From positions 2,108,001 to 2,172,000 of the forward strand of contig NZ_CP097263.1 of the NCBI RefSeq assembly GCF_028622115.1: a stretch of DNA of 64,000 bases, written 5' to 3'. Within the stretch, counting starts at the first letter, position 1, and every line of letters begins with the position of its first letter. Origin of the DNA: Kutzneria chonburiensis (lineage in GTDB: Bacteria; Actinomycetota; Actinomycetes; Mycobacteriales; Pseudonocardiaceae). The notes under the pieces are model-generated. The model saw only the letters and a list, made by a program, of their open reading frames with translations. It did not search any database and was not told the DNA's origin. This document shows positions 57,849 through 64,000 of the stretch, piece after piece. A program made the position numbers and the translations under genes.

Positions 57849-59063
57849 TCATGCGCCGGGAAGCCGGTGCCAGGGCGTGACGGAGTCGATGTAGACCACG
57901 GCGTCGAAGGCGTTCGGTTCGATGGGGTGGGCCGCCGCGCCGTTCATGATGTGGGTGGCGGCCACGGGCTCACGGCGTAGGTCGGTGAGGGACAACGGCA
58001 GGCCGCCGAGCGCGGCGTCCACAGTGGACGGTTCGAACGGTCCGACGGTCTCGTTGAACACCTCGACATGCCCGGGCGGGCCGTCCAGCAGCGGACGGTA
58101 CAGCTCCAGGGTGCCGCCGCCGAAGGCCGAGCCGATGACCACGAGTTCGTCGCCGAGCACGTGGGTCAGCTGATGGCCGACCGTGGTCAACCTGTCGTTG
58201 ATAACCGGTGGCGCCCACAGCGGACACCGCTGCACGTGACCGTTGTGGGCAGTGATGACAATCCGGGACTCGCGCTTGAGGATCCACTCCACGGTCTCGG
58301 CCATGGCGAAGTCGCGGATGTTGGCGCCGGGATATGTGCGAGTGGCCCCCTCGGGCATGGCGGCGCAGAAGGCGTCGGTGTGGCGGGCCATGGTCGCGCA
58401 GTGCAGGGCCAGCTCGACCCGGTCGCGGTCCGCGCTGGCGGCGTAGTCGACCCGCATGGTGTGCAGCCGCTCGGCGAACGACCCGATCCGGGCGGTGATC
58501 TCGTACCGCAGATCGGAGCCAAGAGCCATGTACGCCTGGAGCGCCGGGGCCGCCCACGCCCGACCGGTGCGATCGGTCGGCAGGTAGTCGAACAGCGGCA
58601 GCAGGGTCTCGCGAACGACCTTGGCATAGGCGGGATCGACCTCGTCCAGCAGCGGTAGACAGGCTTCGATCGCCGGGACGGCCGACGCGCTGTAGCCGGA
58701 GATGTCCATGCCGTAGAAGCGAACCCCGTGCTCGCGCAGCCACGGCAGGTGCTCGCGCATCTCCTCGCAGCGGCCGAAGTGGTAGGTGATCCCGTGCTCC
58801 AGCACGGCATCGAGGTCACCGCCGTCGCTGATCCACGAGTTCACGGCCAGCCCCTCGGCGAAGCCGGACTCCATGACAAAAGCCCCGAAACCCAGCTCCC
58901 GCACCAGGAATCGGGTCAGCCGGTGGCGCAGGTCGTAGAACTCGTGGGTCCGGTGCGCGCTCTCGCCGATGGCCACCACGCGGGCGTCGCCGACGATCTC
59001 CCGCAGCGGTTCCAGGTCGCTGAAGTCCTCGTCGGCCGGATCGAGCGTACGAAGCGGATGCAT
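57849..59063 (-). CDS. Erythromycin-esterase family protein
   Basis: A 404-residue member of the Ere family. The N-terminal active-site strand reads VVAIGESAHRTHEFYDLRHR, providing the conserved Glu34 and His37/His40. Further landmarks are FVMESGFAEGLAVNSWI and RESRIVITAHNGHVQRCPLW, with another family His. Ere enzymes open the macrolactone of 14-membered macrolides, but many homologues are of unknown specificity. ATG 59063 is only 6 bp after a -10 box, so the message is leaderless. Two TetR-type operators cover its promoter, implying inducible expression. An antibiotic or small-molecule detoxification role is inferred. Confidence 0.9.
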   Translation of the reverse strand: MHPLRTLDPADEDFSDLEPLREIVGDARVVAIGESAHRTHEFYDLRHRLTRFLVRELGFGAFVMESGFAEGLAVNSWISDGGDLDAVLEHGITYHFGRCEEMREHLPWLREHGVRFYGMDISGYSASAVPAIEACLPLLDEVDPAYAKVVRETLLPLFDYLPTDRTGRAWAAPALQAYMALGSDLRYEITARIGSFAERLHTMRVDYAASADRDRVELALHCATMARHTDAFCAAMPEGATRTYPGANIRDFAMAETVEWILKRESRIVITAHNGHVQRCPLWAPPVINDRLTTVGHQLTHVLGDELVVIGSAFGGGTLELYRPLLDGPPGHVEVFNETVGPFEPSTVDAALGGLPLSLTDLRREPVAATHIMNGAAAHPIEPNAFDAVVYIDSVTPWHRLPGA

Positions 59064-59110
59064 GCGTCAACCGTAGGTTGACGCATGGCCGAAGTCAACC
59101 TCAGGTTGAC
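59061..59110 (-). promoter_or_regulatory. Ere promoter overlapped by two TetR-type operators
   Basis: Two copies of GTCAACC-N3-GGTTGAC lie at 59066-59082 and 59094-59110, with centres 28 bp apart. The first sits in a 27-bp perfect palindrome, 59061-59087, that includes the ere start codon. On the minus strand, -35 TTGACT (59093-59098) and -10 TACGGT (59070-59075) are spaced by 17 bp, so each operator covers one promoter element. The second operator also contains the tetR stop codon. Confidence 0.85.
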
Positions 59111-59757
59111 GCCGTCAGTCCGGCGAGCACGGCGGTGGTCAGCTCCTCCAGCCGGCGCGGGAAGTCCGTGAGGGAGTGCCCGCCGTCGGGCTGCTCGGCG
59201 TAGAACCGGGCCAACGTCTCCGGCGGATGCGAGACCTGCCAGAACGTCGCGGCCAGCGAGCTCACCGCAGCGACGGCCTTGCGTCCGCCGTCCGGGCCCA
59301 GTCCGGGCAGGGCGTCGCTCAGCAGCTGGCTGATCGCGGCCACCCGGTCCAGCGTGGCGACCTTGAACGCCCGCACGGTCTCCAGTGACACGTTCCGCTC
59401 CAGGTTGAGCGGCGCGTGGGCCAGCAGGTCGCAGAACAGCGGCCGGGCCGCCAGGGTCGACGTGATCACCGCCGACCCTCCTGACGGCGTGGGTTCGGCG
59501 TCGGCCAGGGCAATCCGCAGCGCCTCGGTCCACTCCTGCCAGCCCTCGGCGGTCAGCTGGAGGTAGATCTCCTCGCGGGTCTCGAAGTACCGCAGCAGCG
59601 CCGATTTGTGCACACCGACCTCGGCCGCGATGTCCCCGAGGGTCACCGTCCGCACGCCGTCCCGAGTGGCCAGCACCCGCGCCGCCGCCAGGATCGCCTC
59701 GCGCCGCTGCTCCTTGTGCTCGGGCCGGCGCGCCCGCTGGAACTCCGCTGTGACCAC
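59101..59757 (-). CDS. TetR-family transcriptional repressor
   Basis: A 218-residue TetR-type repressor. The helix-turn-helix spans LGDIAAEVGVHKSALLRYFE (about residues 40-59), after EAILAAARVLATRDG, and the C-terminal domain is a helical ligand pocket. GTG 59757 is the start. The gene lies immediately upstream of the erythromycin-esterase gene in the same orientation, and its own stop codon is inside one of two palindromic operators. It thus very likely represses ere, and possibly itself by a GGTTAAC half-site upstream. The ligand would be a small molecule, perhaps a macrolide-like compound. Confidence 0.92.
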   Translation of the reverse strand: MVTAEFQRARRPEHKEQRREAILAAARVLATRDGVRTVTLGDIAAEVGVHKSALLRYFETREEIYLQLTAEGWQEWTEALRIALADAEPTPSGGSAVITSTLAARPLFCDLLAHAPLNLERNVSLETVRAFKVATLDRVAAISQLLSDALPGLGPDGGRKAVAAVSSLAATFWQVSHPPETLARFYAEQPDGGHSLTDFPRRLEELTTAVLAGLTAST

Positions 59758-59823
59758 GTCCCCAGGTTAACGCAACAGGGTTGCCTTGTTGCTTGCCAAG
59801 GACGAGCGGCGGGCCTAGCTCGG

Positions 59824-59996
59824 CTACTTGGCGGTCAGCACGGTCTGCCGGGCGAGGACGACCTGCACCGGTCCGCGATGGCAGTCCGGGCACAGCGTCT
59901 CCGCCGCGGCCGGCGCCTCGCAGGGCAGGCCGCCGCGGCTGTAGAAGGAGCGGACATTGCTTCGCTGTCGGTGATCAGCAGGGCCTCCGAGAACAT
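59824..59996 (-). pseudogene. Possible small CxxC protein gene, frame broken
   Basis: Its own -10-like TACAAT (60023-60028) and an AAGGAG ribosome site precede the ATG at 59996, whose frame begins FSEALLITDSEA. The next frame continues VRSFYSRGGLPCEAPAAA and ends LCPDCHRGPVQVVLARQTVL plus four residues, with a CPDC zinc-ribbon-like knuckle. Joining them needs one added A near 59956, giving about 57 residues. I cannot name the family. The 400-bp gap 59758-60157 otherwise holds only promoter sequence. Confidence 0.35.
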
Positions 59997-60157
59997 CCGC
60001 CTCATCTCCTTCGGCCACGACCATTGTATGCTGCAACTGTTGTCATGGACAGCAATTTCTGGCCGAGCGTGGACGGGCAGCTGTTGCCGCCATCGAGAGC
60101 GTGGTGCCGACGACGCCGGCCTTCGACCTGACCGCGTAGCCGGTATCATCCCCGGCC

Positions 60158-61114
60158 GTGAGCAGCGAGTTCGACGACCAGGACGACATCGCCGACGAGA
60201 TCGGCGACGAGCTGGTGTCGGGGGAGGCCGACGACGGGCCGCGGGCGCTGCCGCGGGGGATCCGGCCGCTGCTGGTGCTGGGCAAGATCCGGCAGATCAT
60301 CGAGGTGTTCGCGCCGGACCGGCCGGAGCTGACCTTCCTGGAGATCCGCAAGGCGACCGGGCTGCCGGCCAGCACGTGCCAGCGGCTGGTGGCCAACATG
60401 GTGGCCGAGCAGTTCCTCGACCGGCACGGCGACCGCTACCGGATCGGCCTGCGCTTCGGCTACTGGGCCTCGCCGGCCGGGGCGGGCATGGACGTGAGCG
60501 AGGTGGTTCGCCCGGCGCTGGAGTGGCTGCGGGACGCCACCGGGGAGACCTCGTGCCTGTACCGGCGGGAGGGTGACGTCCGGGTCTGCGTGGCGATGGC
60601 CGAGACGTACCACGCCATCCGGCGTGAGATGTACGTCGGCAAGCTGATGCCGCTGCACGCAGGCTCGGCCAGCCGGGTCCTGCTGGCGTGGGACGAGTCC
60701 ATTGTGGACTCAGTGTTGGACCGCGCGTTGGAGCGGTTCACCACCACCACGGTAACCGACGCCGCGCTGCTGCGGGCCTTGCTGGCGCAGACGCGGCACC
60801 AGGGCTACGCCGTGACGTTCGAGGAACGCGACCCCGGCGCCGCGTCCGTATCGGCCCCCGTGTTCGGGCCGGGCCGGGTGCTGGTCGGGGCCTTGGGCAT
60901 CAGCGGCCCGACGATGCGCATCTCCACCCAGCAGAGCGCCGAGTGGGCCCCCTCGTCGTGCGTGCCGCCCAACAGGCTACCCGCCTCCTCGGCGGCCAGT
61001 AGCCCTCCTCCCGCCCCACCGCCGCCTCCTTCGCCACATGCGCTTCCTACTTGGCGCTGTGTGCCACATAGGAAGCGCATGTGGCGAAGCAGTGTCACTC
61101 GATGGGGTTGCTGA
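60158..61114 (+). CDS. IclR-family regulator with a C-terminal frameshift
   Basis: An acidic N-terminus of about 30 residues precedes an IclR winged helix (LTFLEIRKATGLPASTCQRL) and an effector domain with GKLMPLHAGSASRVLLAW. Near 60948-60952 a run of five C interrupts the family-like end. One more C would continue WAPLVVRAAQQATRLLGG and stop at 61002. As read, the frame instead runs 45 residues on through low-complexity Pro/Ser and the palindromic repeat to 61114. GTG 60158 sits 9 bp after a TATCAT -10-like box (60143-60148). It likely regulates the CoA-transferase locus downstream. Confidence 0.8.
   Translation: MSSEFDDQDDIADEIGDELVSGEADDGPRALPRGIRPLLVLGKIRQIIEVFAPDRPELTFLEIRKATGLPASTCQRLVANMVAEQFLDRHGDRYRIGLRFGYWASPAGAGMDVSEVVRPALEWLRDATGETSCLYRREGDVRVCVAMAETYHAIRREMYVGKLMPLHAGSASRVLLAWDESIVDSVLDRALERFTTTTVTDAALLRALLAQTRHQGYAVTFEERDPGAASVSAPVFGPGRVLVGALGISGPTMRISTQQSAEWAPSSCVPPNRLPASSAASSPPPAPPPPPSPHALPTWRCVPHRKRMWRSSVTRWGC
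61029..61089. repeat. Dispersed palindromic element, copy B (inverted relative to copy A)
   Basis: The 21-bp perfect arms (61029-61049 and 61069-61089) begin CTTCGCCACATGCGCTTCC and enclose a 19-bp centre. Read on the minus strand, arms and centre (TATGTGGCA ... CGCCAAGT) match copy A at 27189-27247. It separates the IclR gene from the converging VOC gene. Confidence 0.85.
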
Positions 61115-61469
61115 GCTCGATGAGGTTCTGGTCGGGGTCGCGGAGGTAGATACTCACAATCGGGCCCCCGGCGCCGGTTCGCTCCACTGGCCCCTCCTCG
61201 ATCAGCGAGCCTAGCTCACGCACGATGTGCTCGACGGGGTCGTCGACGATGAAGCACAGGTCGGCGCTGCCGGGCGTGGGCCGCCGGGCCCTGGGGGTGA
61301 ACTCCCGCCCGGCCTCATGCAGGTTGATCTTGGCAGATCCGAACACGAGCGCCGTCCGGCCGCCGCGAAAAGTGACGGCCTCCATGCCCAACACGCCGGT
61401 GTAGAAGGCAACGGAAGCCTCGATGGAGGCGACGGTGAGCACCAGATGATCAAGCCGGTCGATCCTCAT
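61095..61469 (-). CDS. VOC (glyoxalase/bleomycin-resistance fold) family protein
   Basis: A 124-residue VOC protein. The first half begins RIDRLDHLVLTVASIEASVA with metal-ligand His, then FYTGVLGMEAVTF. The second half has DLCFIVDDPVEHIVRELG and ends SIYLRDPDQNLIELSNPIE with the metal-ligand Glu. Members bind divalent metal for isomerisation or epimerisation, or sequester drugs. ATG 61469 overlaps the HMG-CoA-lyase-like stop by 4 nt, so it is the last gene of that operon and may be an epimerase for its acyl-CoA. Confidence 0.9.
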   Translation of the reverse strand: MRIDRLDHLVLTVASIEASVAFYTGVLGMEAVTFRGGRTALVFGSAKINLHEAGREFTPRARRPTPGSADLCFIVDDPVEHIVRELGSLIEEGPVERTGAGGPIVSIYLRDPDQNLIELSNPIE

Positions 61470-62368
61470 CCGAGCGCCCACGGGTGCGTGCCGGGCGACC
61501 GCGCCGCACCCTCGGCGGCCCGGCTCCGTGACGGCTCGCCGAGCTGCACAACCAGATCTCGCCCGCGTGCCACCAACTGGCGGAATCCGTCCTGGCTGAG
61601 CCACGAAGGCCGCAGCGCGTAGACAACGTCCTCCAAGGCGGTGTTGCCACTCGCCCCCGGCGCGAACGGGCAGCCGCCGAGCCCACCCAGTGACGCATCG
61701 ACGGCAACGGCCCCGGCGTCGATAGCGGCGAAAGTGTTGGCCACGCCCAAACCCCACGTGTCATGCCCGTGGAACCACACCTCGTCGGCCACCGCGCATA
61801 CCGCCGCGGTGAGGCTGGTGACGTCAGCCGGCACGGCCTGCCCGATGGTGTCGCACAGGACAACGCTGTCCACGCCGGCGGTTCGGGCGTCCGAGACAAC
61901 GGCCAGCACGGCGTCCTCCGGCGTCGCGCCCTCGAAGGGACACGTGAAAGCCGTGGCCAGCGCCAACTGCACCCTCACCCCGTGCTTTGACCCGAGCACG
62001 ACGGCGGCGGCGAGGCCGTCGAGGCTCTGTTCGACATCGCAGCCGACGTTGGCCTTGTTGTGTGACGGTGAAACGGACAGCACGTACTGAATCTGCCGCA
62101 CGCCGGCCTCAACCGCCAGCCGAGCACCTGTCACATTCGGCACGAGCACCCAGCAGCGATCCAACTCCGAGCTGTCCAGCGCGGCAACGACGTCCACCGT
62201 GTCGGCCATCGTCGGCACGCGCCGCACGACCGCGCCGATCTCCAACGTCGGCAGGCCACACGACAGCAGGAATCGCACGAGGTCGACCTTGTCGGCGGTC
62301 GGCAGGAGCGTGGACACCAGCTGCAAGCCGTCCCGCAATGTCACATCCCGCACCAAGACGTCGTTCAC
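61466..62368 (-). CDS. HMG-CoA lyase-like (DRE-TIM) acyl-CoA lyase
   Basis: A 300-residue DRE-TIM metallolyase. The N-terminal RDVTLRDGLQ supplies the metal-binding Asp and catalytic Arg. WFHGHDTWGLGVAN gives the metal histidines, and GGLGGCPFAPGASGN is the glycine-rich cysteine loop diagnostic of HMG-CoA lyase. It would cleave a 3-hydroxy-3-methylglutaryl-CoA-like thioester to acetyl-CoA plus a keto acid. GTG 62368 overlaps the CoA-transferase stop (GTGA), and the VOC gene overlaps its end. Pairing with a class III CoA-transferase suggests activation then cleavage of a dicarboxylic hydroxy-acid. Confidence 0.93.
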   Translation of the reverse strand: MNDVLVRDVTLRDGLQLVSTLLPTADKVDLVRFLLSCGLPTLEIGAVVRRVPTMADTVDVVAALDSSELDRCWVLVPNVTGARLAVEAGVRQIQYVLSVSPSHNKANVGCDVEQSLDGLAAAVVLGSKHGVRVQLALATAFTCPFEGATPEDAVLAVVSDARTAGVDSVVLCDTIGQAVPADVTSLTAAVCAVADEVWFHGHDTWGLGVANTFAAIDAGAVAVDASLGGLGGCPFAPGASGNTALEDVVYALRPSWLSQDGFRQLVARGRDLVVQLGEPSRSRAAEGAARSPGTHPWALG

Positions 62369-63540
62369 AGCACCTCCTCGGCGTAGAGACCGTCGATCTG
62401 GTCGGCGGTGAAATCGAGCAGCCCGCCCAGCACCTCACGAGTGTGCGCACCGAGATCCGGCCCCAGCGAACGGATCTCGGCCGTCTCGTCGTCGATCCTC
62501 GGCACCACACCGGGGAACCCGACGGGCGAGTCGAGCCCGGGCACGTCGAACCGCTGCACCATGCCGCGCGCCCGGTACTGCGGGTCGCGCGCGATGTCCG
62601 ACGCCTGGTAGATCCGCCCGGCCGGCACACCCGCGTCCTCCAGCGCGTTCAGCACGAACGCGATGTCGTGCTGCCGGGTCCACTGGCCGATGGCGAAGTC
62701 GAGCTCGTCGCGACGGGCCCAGCGGCCGTCGTTGCTGGCCAGCAGCGGGTCGTCGGCCAGGTCCGGCCGGCCGATCACGCCCATGAACCGCCGGAAGATC
62801 GAATCCCCGTTGCCGGCGATGATGACCGTGCCGTCGGCGCAGGCATAGGCGTTGCTCGGCGCGACGCCCTCCATGCGGCCGCCGAGGCGTTCCCGCCGCA
62901 CGCCGAAAGCCTCGTAGTCCGGCAGCAACGACTCAGTCAGGCTGAACACCGCCTCGTGCAGCGCGACGTCCACGGTGCCGCCTTCCTTGCGTAGCAAGCA
63001 CATCACCGCCCCGATCACGGCGTACAGGCCGGCCACCGAGTCGGCCAGGCTGACGCCCGTACGAGCCGGCAGCCGGTCGGCGTCACCGGTCAGCTCGCGC
63101 AGGCCGCCGACCGCCTCGGCGATCGCGCCGAAGCCCGGCCGGTCGCGGTACGGGCCGTTCTGGCCGTAGGCGGAGATCCGCACCAGCACGATGTCCGGCT
63201 TCACCGCCTTGAGGTCGTCCGGTCCGAGTCCCCAGCGCTCCAGCGTGCCCGGCCGGAAGTTCTCCAGCACCACGTCGCACTGCGCGGCCAGCTCCAGCGC
63301 GATCTTGCGGCCCACGTCGCTGCGCAGGTCCACCGTGACGGATCGCTTGCCGCGGTTGATGGTCCGGTACAGCAGCGAGGTGTCGCCGTCGACCAGCCGC
63401 CACCGCCGCAGCTCGTCGCCGCCGGCCGGCCGCTCCACCTTGATCACGTCGGCGCCGAAGTCGGCCAGCAGCCGGCCGGCGGTCGGCGCCGCGATGTAGT
63501 TGCCCAGCTCCAGCACCCGGATACCGCTCATCGGCCCCAC
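62365..63540 (-). CDS. Class III (CaiB/BaiF) CoA-transferase
   Basis: A 391-residue family III CoA-transferase. It begins IRVLELGNYIAAPTAGRLLA, continues DVIKVERPAGGDELRRW, and carries RSVTVDLRSDVGRKIALEL and a later DIVLVRISAYGQNGPYRDRP. The catalytic aspartate lies in RTGVSLADSVAGLYAVIGAV. It moves CoA between acids, for example succinyl-CoA to a dicarboxylate. GTG 63540 directly follows a GGAGGTGGGGCC ribosome site; ATG 63531 is the alternative. It heads the operon with the lyase and VOC genes. An 11-bp motif 15 bp upstream is mirrored before the divergent transporter. Confidence 0.92.
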   Translation of the reverse strand: MGPMSGIRVLELGNYIAAPTAGRLLADFGADVIKVERPAGGDELRRWRLVDGDTSLLYRTINRGKRSVTVDLRSDVGRKIALELAAQCDVVLENFRPGTLERWGLGPDDLKAVKPDIVLVRISAYGQNGPYRDRPGFGAIAEAVGGLRELTGDADRLPARTGVSLADSVAGLYAVIGAVMCLLRKEGGTVDVALHEAVFSLTESLLPDYEAFGVRRERLGGRMEGVAPSNAYACADGTVIIAGNGDSIFRRFMGVIGRPDLADDPLLASNDGRWARRDELDFAIGQWTRQHDIAFVLNALEDAGVPAGRIYQASDIARDPQYRARGMVQRFDVPGLDSPVGFPGVVPRIDDETAEIRSLGPDLGAHTREVLGGLLDFTADQIDGLYAEEVL

Positions 63541-63555
63541 GGCCCCACCTCCGTA

Positions 63556-63580
63556 ACCACGATGTGGTGCACTCACCACA
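63556..63580 (-). promoter_or_regulatory. Operator-like ACCACGATGTG and overlapping TGTGGTG-N4-CACCACA
   Basis: ACCACGATGTG (63556-63566) lies exactly 15 bp before the CoA-transferase start, overlapping the inverted repeat TGTGGTG-N4-CACCACA (63563-63580). The same 11-mer in the opposite orientation is 15 bp before the divergent transporter, so one regulator, perhaps the IclR protein nearby, could control both. Confidence 0.6.
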
Positions 63581-63639
63581 ATGAAGCTACTCCGCCCTCC
63601 ACCCCCGTGAACTGTCACCTCAATCACCCCGCCCGTTCG

Positions 63640-63696
63640 GTGGCACATGCGCTCCGCACTTGACGTCTGGAGGCAAGTGCGGAGCGCATGTGCCAC
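63640..63696. repeat. Palindromic element, related third copy
   Basis: The 23-bp perfect arms (63640-63662 and 63674-63696) enclose an 11-nt loop. The arms start GTGGCACATGCGCTCC, sharing CACATGCGCT with the arms of copies A and B, though the rest differs. It lies between two divergent genes, a place where a transcription terminator is not expected. Confidence 0.8.
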
Positions 63697-63780
63697 AAGA
63701 GGGGGTGTCCAGGGGTGGGACCGCGGTTGTGAGCCCGGATGAAGAGGTTTACGGTCGCCGTCACTGGGTGGCCAAGTAAT

Positions 63781-63791
63781 CACATCGTGGT
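63781..63791 (+). promoter_or_regulatory. Mirror copy of the CCACGATGTG motif before the MFS gene
   Basis: CACATCGTGGT is the exact reverse complement of the motif at 63556-63566 and ends 15 bp before the transporter ATG. That spacing is identical to the one on the CoA-transferase side. Confidence 0.6.
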
Positions 63792-63806
63792 GGTTGGAGG
63801 CGTCAA

Positions 63807-64000
63807 ATGCTCGACGGACGATCGGCCCGGACCCGGGTGGCCCAGCGGTTGGACGACCTACCGGTGACCCGGACCCACGTGCGGGTGGTGCTCGCGGTCG
63901 GCCTCGGGCTGTTCTTCGACATGTACGAGGTGTTCCTCGCCGGCACCGTCAGCACTGCCCTCACCTCGAAGTTCGGCCTGTCCGGCAGTGGACTCGCACT
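63807..64000 (+). CDS. MFS transporter, N-terminal fragment (runs off the window)
   Basis: The first 64 residues are visible. A charged cytoplasmic lead (about 24 residues) is followed by VRVVLAVGLGLFFDMYEVFL, the first membrane helix with the FD motif of aromatic-acid/metabolite:H+ symporters. TVSTALTSKFGLSGSGLAL follows. ATG 63807 has TTGGAGG 6 nt upstream. Being divergent from the CoA-transferase operon with a mirrored operator motif, it probably imports the organic acid that the operon breaks down. Confidence 0.88.
   Translation, partial: MLDGRSARTRVAQRLDDLPVTRTHVRVVLAVGLGLFFDMYEVFLAGTVSTALTSKFGLSGSGLA

Noticed and set aside
1-64000. CRISPR arrays, insertion sequences, rRNA operons
   Set aside because: I looked for regularly spaced short repeats, transposase motifs with terminal repeats, and rRNA-like sequence, and saw none.

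Overview
The window is dense, high-GC chromosomal DNA with strong third-position GC bias. GTG and TTG starts are common, many genes overlap by 4 nt (ATGA/GTGA), and several promoters look leaderless. Gas-vesicle, F420-dependent, Ku, MEDS/STAS, ricin-lectin and HAF-repeat genes sit together. This points to a filamentous actinomycete, probably in or near the Pseudonocardiales (Kutzneria/Amycolatopsis/Lentzea-like). That placement is inferred from gene content alone. I see no rRNA, complete tRNA, CRISPR array, insertion sequence or phage block. The region reads as the accessory, metabolically diverse part of a large linear-type chromosome.

Layout. 1-3.5 kb: a truncated LuxR/AfsR-type ATPase, a SAM methyltransferase, then a divergent small protein plus amidase. 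3.5-7.2 kb: an ECF sigma factor, its membrane partner, a YedY-like molybdopterin oxidoreductase and a fasciclin lipoprotein, with a shared candidate sigma promoter in front of the last two. 7.2-12.6 kb: a LacI-controlled polysaccharide set (PL8 lyase, LacI, hydroxyacid dehydrogenase, sugar isomerase) with matching operators. 12.8-21.5 kb: regulatory and stress genes (MEDS-STAS, universal stress protein), a hydrolase, a secreted ricin-type lectin, two F420 LLM paralogues and an MFS transporter. 21.5-26.5 kb: a three-gene formate dehydrogenase. 26.6-30 kb: a small secreted protein, an epimerase, a siderophore-interacting flavoprotein and Ku.

30.0-32.6 kb is a very compact gas-vesicle operon (gvpO, a gvpJ-gvpL fusion, gvpS, gvpK, gvpA, gvpF) without gvpG or gvpN. 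32.6-34.9 kb is a MerR-epimerase-methyltransferase operon with a textbook 19-bp-spacer MerR promoter. 35-41.3 kb: a secreted M4 protease, PPK2, a large repeat/coiled-coil protein with an ABM head, an NlpC/P60 endopeptidase and small membrane proteins. 41.4-45 kb: a serine hydrolase-VanZ-two-component envelope module. 45-53 kb: a frameshifted GH84 enzyme, an esterase, a second two-component system and a HAF-repeat protein. 53-59.8 kb: a membrane-embedded NACHT NTPase, a kinase-PLP lyase fusion, a small ABM protein, and an erythromycin-esterase-family gene under a TetR regulator with two operators on its promoter. 60-64 kb: an apparent organic-acid catabolic locus (IclR, VOC protein, HMG-CoA-lyase-like enzyme, class III CoA-transferase, MFS permease).

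Scattered through the intergenic spaces is a family of long near-perfect palindromes. Two are the same roughly 60-bp element in opposite orientation. At least four genes carry what look like single-base losses, three of them in short G/C runs. These may be genuine decay or consensus errors and should be checked before the frames are trusted.
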